Of a DNA stretch of 64,000 bases, positions 51,441 through 61,500 are shown piece by piece. Each line of letters begins with the position of its first letter. Position 1 is the first letter of the stretch. Origin of the DNA: Planotetraspora silvatica (GTDB lineage Bacteria > Actinomycetota > Actinomycetes > Streptosporangiales > Streptosporangiaceae); NCBI RefSeq assembly GCF_016863315.1, contig NZ_BOOQ01000023.1, positions 186,001 to 250,000 of the forward strand. Reading direction: 5' to 3'. Made by a program: the position numbers and the translations under genes. The notes under the pieces were generated by a model, which saw nothing but the letters and a program-made list of their open reading frames with translations, was not told the DNA's origin and ran no database searches.

Positions 51441-52841
51441 ATGGACGGCGTGACGAAAATCGTGATCATTGGCGGCGGTCCCGGAGGCTATGAGGCGGCG
51501 CTCGTCGCCGCGCAACTGGGAGCACAGGTCACAGTGGTCGAGCGGGAGGGCCCCGGAGGGGCCTGCGTGCTGACCGACTGTGTGCCGTCGAAGACCCTGA
51601 TCGCCACATCCGTCCGCAAACAGGCGCTGCTCGACGCGTCCTCTCTCGGGGTGTATTTCAGCGGTGGGGAGGACGGCGACGTCGGCGGGGTCACCGCGGA
51701 CATGCCGCTGGTGAACAGGCGCGTCAAGGAGCTCGCCCAGGCGCAGTCCGGAGACATCGCCGCCCGGCTCGCCGCCGAGGGCGTCGAGGTGGTCAGGGCC
51801 GACGGCCGGCTGGTCGATCCCCAGCGGGTGCGAGCCGGCGACCGGACGATCCGGGCGGACGTCGTCATCGTGGCCACCGGGGCCCACCCGCGTGTCCTCC
51901 CGGGCGCCGAGCCCGACGGCGAGCGCATCTTGAGCTGGCGGCAGCTGTACGACCTGAAGGAGCTTCCCGAGCACCTCATCGTCGTCGGGTCCGGGGTGAC
52001 CGGCGCCGAGTTCGCCGGCGCCTACCAGTCGCTCGGCTCCGAGGTGACGCTGGTCTCCTCCCGGGACCGCATGATGCCGAACGAGGACGCCGACGCCGCG
52101 GAGGTCCTCGAAGAGGTCTACCGCCGCCGCGGCATGAACGTCATGGGCCGCTCACGGGCCGCGTCGGTCAAGCGCACCGAGGACGGCGTGGTCGTCACGC
52201 TGGAAGACGGCAGGACCGCCGAGGGCACCCATTGCCTGATGACCGTCGGCATGATCCCCAACACCGCGGGGATCGGGCTGGAGGACAACGGCGTGCGCCT
52301 GGACAAGAACGGCTTCATCGAGGTCGACAAGGTCTCCAGGACGTCGGCGCCGGGCGTCTACGCGGCCGGTGACTGCACCGGCGTGCAGATGCTCGCCTCC
52401 GTGGCGGCCATGCAGGGCCGGATCGCCGTCTGGCACGCGCTCGGCGAGGCCGTTCAGCCCATCAGGCTGGCGACGGTCGCCTCCAATATCTTCACCGACC
52501 CGGAGATCGCCGCCGTAGGTGTCTCGCAGAAGCAGATCGAGAGCGGCGAGATCGAGGCCAACGTCGTCAAGCTGCCTCTCGCCACCAACGCCAGGGCCAA
52601 GATGCAGGGCTTCAACGACGGCTTCGTCAAGTTGTTCTGCCGGCCGAACACGGGCATCGTCCTCGGCGGCGTCGTGGTCGCGCCCAGGGCGTCCGAGCTG
52701 ATCTTCGCCCTGTCCGTCGCCGTGCAGCACCGGCTGACCGTCGACCAGCTCGCTCACACCTTCGCGGTGTACCCCTCGCTGTCGGGCTCGATCCCCGAGG
52801 CGGCCCGGCGTCTCACGTCACCCCTGTCGGTGGACATCTGA
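51441..52841 (+). CDS. lpdA: NAD(P)H-quinone dehydrogenase, LpdA type
   Basis: 466-residue flavoprotein of the pyridine nucleotide disulfide reductase family. FAD site IIGGGPGGYEAAL, redox pair in GGACVLTDCVPSK (CxxxxC), NAD site VVGSGVTGAEFAGAYQSLG and second FAD site TSAPGVYAAGDC are clear. At the C-terminus the lipoamide-type HPT..E dyad is replaced by VYPSLSGSIPEAARR, the hallmark of the actinobacterial LpdA that reduces quinones and not lipoamide. Start is ATG 51441 or GTG 51450. Its 3' end overlaps the opposing pentapeptide gene by 24 bases. Confidence 0.92.
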   Translation: MDGVTKIVIIGGGPGGYEAALVAAQLGAQVTVVEREGPGGACVLTDCVPSKTLIATSVRKQALLDASSLGVYFSGGEDGDVGGVTADMPLVNRRVKELAQAQSGDIAARLAAEGVEVVRADGRLVDPQRVRAGDRTIRADVVIVATGAHPRVLPGAEPDGERILSWRQLYDLKELPEHLIVVGSGVTGAEFAGAYQSLGSEVTLVSSRDRMMPNEDADAAEVLEEVYRRRGMNVMGRSRAASVKRTEDGVVVTLEDGRTAEGTHCLMTVGMIPNTAGIGLEDNGVRLDKNGFIEVDKVSRTSAPGVYAAGDCTGVQMLASVAAMQGRIAVWHALGEAVQPIRLATVASNIFTDPEIAAVGVSQKQIESGEIEANVVKLPLATNARAKMQGFNDGFVKLFCRPNTGIVLGGVVVAPRASELIFALSVAVQHRLTVDQLAHTFAVYPSLSGSIPEAARRLTSPLSVDI

Positions 52842-53996
52842 CACCCGCCTTCTGGCCGCCTCCAGGGTCTGCCGCCCGTGCCGTACGGCCGCGGCGACTC
52901 CCTGGAGCTCCTGCGGTGTCTGCGCGATGAGCAGCGACCGCTTGGCGGCCTCGTAGGCGTCGAGAGTCGCCTGCCATTCGGTGCCGGGACCGCTCAACCG
53001 GCTGATCTCCATCTCGAAGTCCAGCGCGTCGATCTCCTCGCCGAATCGGGTGACGTCCTCCTCCGCAGCCCGGCGGGCGACCGCGTAGCCCGCGGAGGAG
53101 CGTCGCCGGTGCCGGTGGGCGGCCCCCCAGATCATGAGCGTCGCGCCCAGGCCGAGCGTGCTGAGGACGACCAGGACCACGGCGGTGGACGGGCCTTCCC
53201 CCGACCCGGTGAGCACACCGGTGATCGGGTTGCCGGCGTCGGCGGGCAGGATGGCGTCGTCGGGGACGTCCTCGGCAGAGCCGCGGGTCCCGGTGAGGTT
53301 GAGGTCGTCGGCCTGGACGAAGGTCGCGTCCTTGACGTCGGCGCCCCGCAGATCGGCCCCCTGGAGGTTGGCCTGGGTGAACTGGGCCTTCTCGAGATCG
53401 GCGTCCTTGAACACGGCGTACTGCAACTCGGCCTGGTCGAACGTGGCGTCCCGCAACCGGGCTCGGGTGAAATCCGCCGTACGGGCCTTGACCTGGCCGA
53501 GCTCGGCGCCCCGGAGATCGGCGTCCTTGAGGTCGGCGTCGGTGAGGTCGGCCTGGGTCAGCACGGTCCTGGTGAGGACGGCCTCGGTCAGGTCGGCATG
53601 CGGGAACTCGGCCTGACCGGCCTCCGCGTCGATGAGGACGGCCCCGCGGAAGTCGGCCTGCTTCGCCCGTAACTGGCCGAGATCGGCTTCACTCAGGTCG
53701 GCGCCCCGAAGATCGGCGTACTCCACATGGACCTGCGTCAGGTCGGCCTCCTTGAGGGACGCGTCCCGCAGGATGGCCCCGGTGAGGTCCTTCTGGCTCA
53801 GGTCCACCTCGTCGAGCTTGGCCTTGGTGAGGTCCGCGCATCGCAGGTCGGCGGGGAGGGGTGCGCCGCCGGTGAAGTCCTTGCCGCGAAGGTGGGGCCC
53901 ACTGCCGGGCTTGCACGGCCCCGCGGACGCCTGTACGGCCGTCGCCGGGGCGATCGCGAGGAACGCGGCGACGATGAGGGGGATGATGCGACGCAA
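52818..53996 (-). CDS. Membrane-anchored pentapeptide-repeat protein
   Basis: 392 residues. Signal peptide (LRRIIPLIVAAFLAIAPATA), then about 40 consecutive pentapeptide units of the A(D/N)LxX type (for example ADLRGADLSEADLGQL) covering about residues 50-250, which would form a right-handed beta-helix outside the cell. One transmembrane helix follows (VVLVVLSTLGLGATLMIWG), then a cytoplasmic helical domain beginning EEDVTRFGEEIDALDFEMEI. That last domain is shared with the neighbour at 54522. The TTG at 53996 has AGGAGG five bases upstream; the frame to 54128 passes through the repeat array. Ends overlapping lpdA. Confidence 0.88.
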   Translation of the reverse strand: MRRIIPLIVAAFLAIAPATAVQASAGPCKPGSGPHLRGKDFTGGAPLPADLRCADLTKAKLDEVDLSQKDLTGAILRDASLKEADLTQVHVEYADLRGADLSEADLGQLRAKQADFRGAVLIDAEAGQAEFPHADLTEAVLTRTVLTQADLTDADLKDADLRGAELGQVKARTADFTRARLRDATFDQAELQYAVFKDADLEKAQFTQANLQGADLRGADVKDATFVQADDLNLTGTRGSAEDVPDDAILPADAGNPITGVLTGSGEGPSTAVVLVVLSTLGLGATLMIWGAAHRHRRRSSAGYAVARRAAEEDVTRFGEEIDALDFEMEISRLSGPGTEWQATLDAYEAAKRSLLIAQTPQELQGVAAAVRHGRQTLEAARRRVSDVHRQG

Positions 53997-54062
53997 AGGA
54001 GCCTCCTGAACAACCCCCCCGAGTTTTTCCCACCCCGATCTTAACCTCCACCCCCACCCCGC

Positions 54063-54507
54063 CGTGATCATGCACAGGTTCGGGATCATGTCCTCTGGCC
54101 TGCGGATTTCCCGCGCGTGATCATGCACAGGTTCGTGAAAGTAGCCATTGACCAGCGCATTCTCGATGCGTGATCATGCGCGGATGCGGCCGGTGGGTGG
54201 CTGACCTGGGTCGTCGTCTTCCGTGATCATGCAGGCGTCCCGGGTTGTGTGCCCGTAGAACGCTTGTGGCCTTGCCCTCCTGGAGCGGAGCGCAAGGCCA
54301 CAAGGGTCGTACGGCAGGTCATCGTCGTCCGGCTCGTGCATGATCACGCACCATGAATGCGCCGGTCATGCACGTTGATCACGAACCTGTGCATGATCAC
54401 GGATAAGGAATCCGCTGGTCGCGGACCATGATTCCGAATCCGTGCATGATCACGACTCGGGAATGCACTGGTCGATGCCTGCTTTTGCGAATGTGTGCAT
54501 GATCACG
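54063..54507. repeat. Array of eight 53-bp units, four in each orientation, around a central hairpin
   Basis: The 20-bp block cgtgatcatgcacaggttcg starts at 54063, 54116, 54169 and 54222 (plus) and its complement at 54329, 54382, 54435 and 54488, each exactly 53 bases apart. Copies 54063, 54116 and 54382 are identical; others differ at a few positions. The 33-bp remainder is variable but keeps a block like gaccagcgcattc at the same offset (seen at 54150, and inverted at 54355, 54408 and 54461). The whole region is therefore an imperfect 445-bp inverted repeat centred on 54285. A period of 53 is not a multiple of three, so it is not coding. Confidence 0.92.
54263..54304. terminator. Hairpin at the centre of the 53-bp array
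   Basis: A perfect 13-bp stem, cttgtggccttgc with gcaaggccacaag, around a 16-base loop that contains ctcc/ggag. It lies at the symmetry centre of the array. No T-tract follows; it may act as a terminator of the TPM-like gene transcript or as the tip of a longer RNA fold. Confidence 0.6.
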
Positions 54508-54521
54508 GGGGGGTTGGGGGG

Positions 54522-55907
54522 TTACCAGTCGCCGCCGCCGCCGAAGTCTCCTCCGCCGAAGTCGCCGCCACCCCAGTCGCCTCCGCCGCCACCCCAGTCT
54601 CCGCCGCCGCCGAAGTCGCCTCCGCCGGCGTCGACGCCGTCCTGGTAACCGGCGTCGTATCCGCCGCCGCCGTAACCGCCGCCCCAGCCGCCGAACGCGC
54701 CGCCCAGCATGGTGCCGACGAGCATGCCGGTCAGCAGGTCACCGCCGAAGCCGCCGTAGTAGCCGTAGGCGTAGGGCTGGTAGGCGGGACCGGCGTCCCA
54801 GTACGGCCGGCGCTGGCCGTTGACCACGACCTCGCGCATCTGCGGGTCGAAGCCGCGCTCGACCGCCTCGGCGTCCGCGGCGCAGGCCGGAACCTCGCGC
54901 ATCGCGCCCCCGGGAGGGGACCAGCGCACGTTCTTGACCGAGGGGCCGTGCTGCGGGTTGAAGAAGCACGGCGGAAGCCGCTCGGGGAGCGGCTGGTTGT
55001 TCACGCGGGCCTTGACGCACGCGAGGGCGTAGCGGCCGTCCTCCAGGGTGGAGGTCACCGTGCGCAGGTCCTCCGAGCGCTTTACCGCGTCGAGCTCGGT
55101 CTTGGACCGCTCGTAGGAGTCGAGCGCCCGCTGCCAGTCGGCCGAGGTCTCGGCCTGCGGAAGCATCTTGACGTCCACGTCGAGGGCGGTGATCTCCTCA
55201 CCGAACTTGGTGACGTCCTCCTCCACGGTCTGCTTGACCGCGGCGAGTTCGGCGGCCTCGCGCTCCTCGCGCTTGCGCTTCATACGACGGGAGACGACCC
55301 ACAAACCGGCACCTCCGACGACGGCGATTCCGAGAATGCCCACCAGGATGCCGCTGCCACCGCCGCCACCGGCCGCGCTGCCGCTCTCGCCGGCGCCCCT
55401 GACGTCGCCTTCGACGGCCTTGTTCACCCGGTTGACGAAGTCCTCGATGCCGGGGACCAGTTCGCTGTTGTTGCCCGTGGAGAGCCTGGCCAGCTGGCCC
55501 GCCGAGACGTTGCGCGGCAGGGCGCTCGAACCGGCGAAGAGGCTGGTGCCGTCGAGAACGATCACCGTGGCGGCCGAACGGCCCGCCGCGTCGAGCTGGG
55601 TGCCCAGGGAGGTGATGTACTGACCGGCCTGGGCCGTGGTCACCGTGCCGTCAGGCATCGCGACCGCGTAGATCTTGGACTTGGACTCCTCCAGAGCCTT
55701 GCGGATGTCGCCCTGCTGGCCCGACGACAGGGGTGCTCCGCTCTGAACGAAGAGCGGGTCCCCACCTCGCCATCCCGCGAGCACGGTGGCGGGATCGGGC
55801 GGGGCCGCGGCGAGGGCGGCCGGGGAGAACGCGAACAACGCCAAGAGACCGACGGCCAGGGCCGCTATCGTGGCCCCCACACGGCTCAGCGGATGATTGA
55901 TCGTCAC
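54522..55907 (-). CDS. TPM-like membrane protein with Gly/Asp/Trp-rich C-terminus
   Basis: 461 residues. A signal peptide (AALAVGLLALFAFSPAALAA) precedes an extracytoplasmic domain of about 130 residues resembling the TPM/Psb32 fold (SSGQQGDIRKALEESKSKIYAVAMPDG). A Gly/Ser spacer and a transmembrane helix follow (GILVGILGIAVVGGAGLWVV), then a basic stretch and the helical domain EEDVTKFGEEITALDVDVKM that also ends the pentapeptide protein at 52818. A Cys-containing region with PPCFFNPQHGP and a tail of GGGDFGGGGDW repeats close the protein. Starts at GTG 55907 with GAAGGAGG about 12 bases upstream. Function unknown. Confidence 0.82.
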   Translation of the reverse strand: MTINHPLSRVGATIAALAVGLLALFAFSPAALAAAPPDPATVLAGWRGGDPLFVQSGAPLSSGQQGDIRKALEESKSKIYAVAMPDGTVTTAQAGQYITSLGTQLDAAGRSAATVIVLDGTSLFAGSSALPRNVSAGQLARLSTGNNSELVPGIEDFVNRVNKAVEGDVRGAGESGSAAGGGGGSGILVGILGIAVVGGAGLWVVSRRMKRKREEREAAELAAVKQTVEEDVTKFGEEITALDVDVKMLPQAETSADWQRALDSYERSKTELDAVKRSEDLRTVTSTLEDGRYALACVKARVNNQPLPERLPPCFFNPQHGPSVKNVRWSPPGGAMREVPACAADAEAVERGFDPQMREVVVNGQRRPYWDAGPAYQPYAYGYYGGFGGDLLTGMLVGTMLGGAFGGWGGGYGGGGYDAGYQDGVDAGGGDFGGGGDWGGGGGDWGGGDFGGGDFGGGGDW

Positions 55908-56234
55908 GGCTTCAAGCCTCCTTCGCCCTACTGGACGAACGGCAGGGCGCGATAGTTCCTCTCGGCAAAACGGTATCGGCTCCGATGGCGGAGGCGCCTG
56001 GAAGTCCTGATGACGACGTTCGCGGGCACCGCATCGCCCCTGGTTTCGGCGTCTCGGCGTGTGACCGCCGAATCAGGTCATCCGGCGATCCGCGGGGGGA
56101 GCGACGAATTCACCGACCCCGCATAAGGCTCTTTAACGAAAGAGCGCACAAAAATGGCAAAACGGACTAATTTGCCGGTCGTTCAGGACCCCGGCCGCAG
56201 TGCCCGTACAGCCCGGGCCTGGGTGAATGAGGGC
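55908..56234. other. Intergenic region upstream of the TPM-like gene
   Basis: The 327 bases hold the ribosome site of the TPM-like gene and an AT-richer segment near 56130-56165. A short frame at 55985-56170 has no ribosome site and is not called. No terminator with a clear stem was found after the carboxylase stop at 56235. Confidence 0.4.
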
Positions 56235-57980
56235 TCACGCGTCCTTGATCTCGCAGATGACGGCGCCGGCGGAGACGGTCTGCCCGACGGAGGCGGCCAG
56301 GCCGGTGACCGTGCCGGGCTTGTGGGCCTGCAGGGGCTGCTCCATCTTCATCGCCTCGAGCACGACGATCGTGTCGCCCGCCGCCACGGTGTCCCCGTCG
56401 GACACGACGACCTTGACGATCGTGCCCTGCATCGGGCTCACCAGCGCGTCCCCGCCCGCCGCGGCCTGCTTGCCGGCGCTCCGGGCGTTCCGCCGCGGCG
56501 ACGCCTTCGTCGCGGTACGGCCGGCCGTGCCGAGGCCGGAGGGGAGCACGACCTCCAGCCGCTTGCCGCCGACCTCGACCGTGATGCGCTCGCGTCCCGC
56601 GGGCTCGCCGCTCTCGACGGGCCCGTCGAAGGGCGGGATGTCGTTGACGAACTCCGTCTCGATCCACCGGGTGTGGATCGAGAAGGGCTCCGTGGTGAAG
56701 GCGGGGTCCTCGACGACGGCCCGGTGGAACGGCAGGACGGTGGGCATGCCCTCGATCTCGAACTCGGCCAGCGCCCGGCGCGAGCGCTCCAGCGCCTCGC
56801 GGCGAGACGCGCCGGTGACGATCAGCTTGGCGACGAGGGAGTCGAACGACTGCGGAACCGTCATCCCGGTCTCGTAGCCGGAGTCGAGCCGCACGCCCGG
56901 CCCGGACGGGGTGCGCATCGCCGTCAGCGTGCCGGGAGCGGGCAGGAATCCGCGACCTGCGTCCTCGGCGTTGATCCGGAACTCGATGGAGTGGCCGCGC
57001 AGCACGGGGTCGCCGTAACCGAGGGACCCGCCGTCGGCGATGCGGAACATCTCCCTGACCAGGTCGATCCCCGCCACTTCCTCGGAGACCGGGTGTTCCA
57101 CCTGCAGTCGTGTGTTGACCTCGAGGAAGGAGATCGTGCCGTCCTGGCCGACCAGGAACTCACACGTGCCGGCTCCGACGTACCCGGCCTCGCGGAGGAT
57201 CGCCTTCGACGACGAGTAGAGGAGCGCACGCTGCTCGTCGGAGAGGAAGGGCGCCGGCGCCTCCTCGACGAGCTTCTGGTGGCGGCGCTGCAGCGAACAG
57301 TCACGGGTGCTCACCACGACCACGTTGCCGTGCGCGTCGGCGAGGCACTGGGTCTCGACGTGCCGCGGACGGTCGAGGTAGCGCTCGACGAAGCACTCTC
57401 CACGGCCGAAGGCGGTCACGGCCTCGCGGACGGCGGACTCGTAGAGGTCGGGGATCTCCTCCATCGTCCGCGCGACCTTCAGGCCGCGGCCTCCACCGCC
57501 GAACGCCGCCTTGATGGCGACGGGCAGGCCGTGCTGCTCGGCGAAGGCGATGACCTCGTCGACCCCGGAGACGGGGTCGGGGGTGCCGGCGACGAGTGGC
57601 GCGCCCACGCGCTGGGCGATGTGACGGGCCTGCACCTTGTCGCCGAGCGCGGTGATCGCGGCGGGCGGCGGGCCGATCCAGATCAGGCCCGCGTCGAGGA
57701 CGGCCTGGGCGAAGTCGGCGTTCTCGGCCAGGAAGCCGTAGCCGGGATGAACGGCGTCGGCGCCGGTCTGCTTCGCCACGGCGAGGAGCTTGCCGACGTT
57801 GAGGTAGGTCTCCGCGGGGGTCTGCCCGCCGAGCGCGTGCGCCTCGTCGGCCACCCGCGCGTGCAGGGCCTCCAGATCCTGGTCGGCGTACACCGCGACG
57901 CTGGCGAGCCCCGCGTCCTTGCAGGCACGGGCGATCCGTACGGCGATCTCGCCGCGGTTGGCGATGAGGACCTTCTGCAC
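56235..57980 (-). CDS. Acetyl/propionyl-CoA carboxylase alpha subunit (biotin carboxylase + BCCP)
   Basis: 581 residues. The biotin carboxylase part has [17 protein letters not shown], the ATP loop [27 protein letters not shown], and [17 protein letters not shown] linker of about 100 residues leads to a C-terminal biotinyl domain with the biotin Lys in [11 protein letters not shown]. This is the AccA2/AccA3-type actinobacterial subunit that pairs with separate AccB/AccD carboxyltransferases, which are not in the window. The GTG at 57980 gives the family start [12 protein letters not shown]; an ATG at 58019 adds 13 residues and lacks a ribosome site. Confidence 0.93.
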   Translation of the reverse strand: MQKVLIANRGEIAVRIARACKDAGLASVAVYADQDLEALHARVADEAHALGGQTPAETYLNVGKLLAVAKQTGADAVHPGYGFLAENADFAQAVLDAGLIWIGPPPAAITALGDKVQARHIAQRVGAPLVAGTPDPVSGVDEVIAFAEQHGLPVAIKAAFGGGGRGLKVARTMEEIPDLYESAVREAVTAFGRGECFVERYLDRPRHVETQCLADAHGNVVVVSTRDCSLQRRHQKLVEEAPAPFLSDEQRALLYSSSKAILREAGYVGAGTCEFLVGQDGTISFLEVNTRLQVEHPVSEEVAGIDLVREMFRIADGGSLGYGDPVLRGHSIEFRINAEDAGRGFLPAPGTLTAMRTPSGPGVRLDSGYETGMTVPQSFDSLVAKLIVTGASRREALERSRRALAEFEIEGMPTVLPFHRAVVEDPAFTTEPFSIHTRWIETEFVNDIPPFDGPVESGEPAGRERITVEVGGKRLEVVLPSGLGTAGRTATKASPRRNARSAGKQAAAGGDALVSPMQGTIVKVVVSDGDTVAAGDTIVVLEAMKMEQPLQAHKPGTVTGLAASVGQTVSAGAVICEIKDA

Positions 57981-58168
57981 CGGCGTCTTACCTTCCTCCC
58001 AGGCCTGGCGAGCCTCCATGGAGTGTAAGCGGCCACCCGCGTCCCGAGATCCCCGGCCCCGATATAGCGCGTCTGCTCAGATTTCCGGAAATGCCTCGTC
58101 TGTCGATCTAACTCGTTATTGTGGTCTCGATTAATCATGAGACAAATGGGACGAAGGGGGTAATTCCA

Positions 58169-58441
58169 ATGGGTGACAAGGTCGGCGGAATCCTGCCGGA
58201 CATGGACAAGATGGCCCAGGTCTTCCGTACGCAGGGTGACGCCGTGATCTCAGTCCAGAAGGCGCTCGACGCCGAGGCCAAGAAGATCCCGGCCTCCTGG
58301 TCCGGCCCCAACGCGCAGAAGTTCCTCGACGCGTGGGAGAGCTACAAGAAGACCTTCGAGAACGTCCAGCAGACTCTGATCGAGGCGCAGGACGGCATCA
58401 AGAAGAACCGCGAGGCCATCGCCGCCGCGACCGGTTCCTGA
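58169..58441 (+). CDS. WXG100 family protein (ESAT-6-like)
   Basis: 90 residues, the canonical size. Two helices flank the WSG turn in ASWSGPNAQKFLDAWESY, and the end KKNREAIAAATGS is the flexible tail. These proteins are dimeric type VII secretion substrates or partners. The ATG at 58169 has GAAGGGGG upstream; a longer frame from 58121 is not family-like. It converges on the FtsK/EssC-type ATPase gene with a strong terminator between, so it has its own promoter in the 148-base gap after the carboxylase gene. Confidence 0.92.
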   Translation: MGDKVGGILPDMDKMAQVFRTQGDAVISVQKALDAEAKKIPASWSGPNAQKFLDAWESYKKTFENVQQTLIEAQDGIKKNREAIAAATGS

Positions 58442-58452
58442 ACCACGGGTGG

Positions 58453-58490
58453 AGGGGGCCCGGCCATTCGGCCGCGGCCCCCTTTCTTTT
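58453..58490 (+). terminator. Rho-independent terminator after the WXG100 gene
   Basis: Outer stem agggggcc/ggccccct, inner stem cggcc/ggccg with an ATTC loop and one bulged C, followed by ttctttt. It is one of the few hairpins in the window with a true T-tract, and also lies 29 bases after the ATPase stop on the other strand. Confidence 0.85.
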
Positions 58491-58518
58491 GCCCTCTCAC
58501 GCCGGAAGGGCGGGTCGT

Positions 58519-61500
58519 TTACGTCGCCGACGGCGTGGCCACCTGGATCTGCTCCCAGGCTCCGCCGATCACCAGAAGCCCGCGACCGGCCGGTCCCGCC
58601 CCGCTCGCGAGGCTGCGCGGCAGCCGTACGCCGAGAAGGTCGCCCTGGCCGGTCGAGCTGGGCCGCAGGAGCAGCCCGGTGCGGGACTTCTTCATCGCGA
58701 CGACGGGCCCGCGGTACATCGAGTCGAGGTCGTCGGCGCTGCCCGCCCCGATGACCAGGGAACCCGTGTCGCGCAACTCGCCCACGTGCTCCGTGATCCA
58801 CTCGGCCAGCTCGCTGTCGCTGCCGAGCAGCTCCAGGTCGTCGATCATCAGCACGTGCCGGCCCGTGCCGATCACCTGCCGCACCTCGTCGACGGACGCC
58901 TCGGCCGTGAAGGAGCCCCGCACACCGGGACGGTCGGCGAAGTCGCGCAGCGGGCTGCGCCGGGGCGTGATGAGCACGGCCTCGTACGACTGGTCGAGCA
59001 GCCGGCACAACATGGTGCACAGCGCCGTGCTGCGCCCGGTCTTGGGCGGCCCGGCGACCACGATGCCGGGGCCGTGCTCCTCGGCGCGGAAGTAGCGCAG
59101 GCCGAGGGTGTCGCCGCCCACGCCGAACACGACGGCGTCCTGCGGCAGTGGGCCTTCCGCGAGCGTGAGGGCCTCCGGCAGGCCGATGAGGGCCGGCAGC
59201 GCGTCGACCCGGAACGGCCGTGCGGCGCGGGGGACGTCGCCGGCGCGTGCCCGTGCCGTACGGGCGATCTCGTGCAGCGCGGCGACCTGCGCGGTGCCCG
59301 CGGGCTCCTCGGCGAGCAACGCGATCTGCACCTCCCTGATGCCGGTGGAGGCGCGGAAGCCGCGCCCCGGCGGGAGGTGCTCGGGCACGTCCTTCGCCTT
59401 GATGCCGACATAGGAGTAGTCGATGGGATCGGTCAGCTTGAGCACGAGCCGGTCGTCGAACTGCGTGGAGATCCGGCCGACCAGCGTCGAGCGGTCACCC
59501 GACATGATGATCTTGATGCCCGCTCCCGCGCCCTCCTGCAGGATCTGCAGCCACTTGTCGACCAGCGTGCCGTTGTCGTAGGACTCGAAGGCCGCCATGA
59601 AGCCCTCCCACCGGTCGAACAGCACCAGCACGTATGGCAGGGGCACGTCGGAGGCGGCACGCTGCTCGGACACGTCGGCGAAGCCCTGCGCGGCGAGGAG
59701 TTGCTGCCTCTGGGAGATCTCGGCCAGCAGCCGGTCGGTCAGGCGGCTGAGCCGTTCGGGGGAGTCACGGCCGACCACCGCACCCGTGTGGGGCAGGCCG
59801 ACGAGGGGGAGCAGGGCGTTGTTGCCGCAGTCGACGGCGTAGAGGTGCACGTCACGAGGGTCGGTGTGGGTGCCGACCGCCCCGGCGAGCGCCCGCAGGA
59901 CCGTCGAGCGGCCGCTGCGGCTCGCGCCGCTGATGAGCAGATGTCCCGAGGCCGCGAGGTCGTAGCACTCCGGTGCGCGGTCCTGCTGGGAGGGGATGTC
60001 GGCCAGGCCGAACGGCAGCCGGCTCCAGTCCTCCAGCGGCAGCGAGCCGAGCGTGAGTGCCTCGGGCAGCGGCGGAAGCCAGGGGCTGCGCTGCTTGGGC
60101 ACTCCCACCGCGCGCGCGGTCTGTCCGATCGTGTCCACCAGGACGGCGAGGTCGGTCACCATCGACTCGTCGCCGTCGTCGTCCTTCCTCGCCGGGAGTG
60201 GGAGGCCGAGGCGGGTCCAGCCGAGCGGGACCACGTCGATCGGCTCCGCCTTCGCGGGCCCGCTTCCCGGGCGCCGCCCGCCGATCCGCGCGGACTGCAC
60301 GGCGTGCAGGGACGACGCTCCCGACCGCACGTAGCAGCGACCGGGCGTCGATTTGGAGATCGCCGCCGCGTTGGGCGAGTTGATCACGTCGCTCGACTCG
60401 GCGCCGCTGGTCACGCGCAGCGCGATGCGCAGGTTCGTGTTGGCCGCGATGTCCGGGGTGACGACGCCCGCGGGCCGCTGGGTGGCGAGGATCAGATGGA
60501 CGCCCAGCGAGCGGCCTCGTCTGGCGATGTCGACCAGGCCCACCACGAAGTCGGGCAGTTCCTGAACCATCGCCGCGAACTCGTCGATGACCAGCAGGAG
60601 TCTCGGCATCGGCTCCAGTTCGGCCGCCTGGCCGTACTGGGGGGAGGACAGGGCGCGGTCGCGCAGGTCGTTGTAGTCCTCGATGTCCTTGGCGTCGGCG
60701 GCGAGCAGGAGATGCTCACGTCGTTTGAGCTCGGCCGCCAGCGATTCCAGCGCCCGGATGGTGAGGTGGCCGTCGAGGTCGCTGACCATGCCGACCGTGT
60801 GGGGCAGCTTGGCGCAGTCCTTGAACGCGCTGCCGCCCTTGTAGTCGATCAGGACGAACGTCATCTCGTCCGGCCGGTTGGCCACCGCCAGCGACGCGAT
60901 GATCGACTGGAGCAGCTCGGACTTACCCGCGCCGGTGGTGCCGGCGACCAGGCCGTGCGGGCCGTCCAGGCGGAGGTCGACGAGGAAGGGTCCGTCCGCG
61001 CCCAGCCCGATGGGCACCCTCGTCGTGCGCCCGCGCCGCCAGAAGGACTCGATCTGCTCGGGGCGGGGGTCGGGCATGCCGAGCAGGTCGAGGAGCCGGG
61101 CGGAGCCGGGGATGGCCGAGTCGGCGTCCTCCCGGCTGACGTCGCGCACGGCGGCCATCGCGCGGGCCGTGCGGTCGCACCAGCCGAGGGTGACCTGGTC
61201 GCCGAGGATCTCCTGCGGGTTGTCGAGTCCGGCGCCGCGGAGCCGTACGAGCCAGGGGCGCTCGATGTCGCAGGCCGCGACGACGGCGCACTCCTCCGGC
61301 AGCAGTCGCTGGTCGTCGTCCACGCAGATCGCGTGGACCCCGGCGGTCGGGCCGAGCTGGAGCACCTGGGGCATGCCCGGGAGGCCGCGGAGCACCCGGG
61401 CGCCGTCGAGCACCACCAGGATGTTGTACGGCTGGGTGCTCGCGTACCCCTGCGGCGCGTCGCCGAAGCCCGACGCCGAGGCGGCCGCCCTGCGCTCATT

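Noticed and set aside
54063-54507. CRISPR array (20-bp repeat, 33-bp spacer)
   Set aside because: The repeat is too short, the copies switch orientation halfway, the spacers share a conserved block, and there are no cas genes in the window.
55985-56170. 61-residue frame upstream of the carboxylase 3' end
   Set aside because: No ribosome site, charged random-like composition, and no partner or motif.
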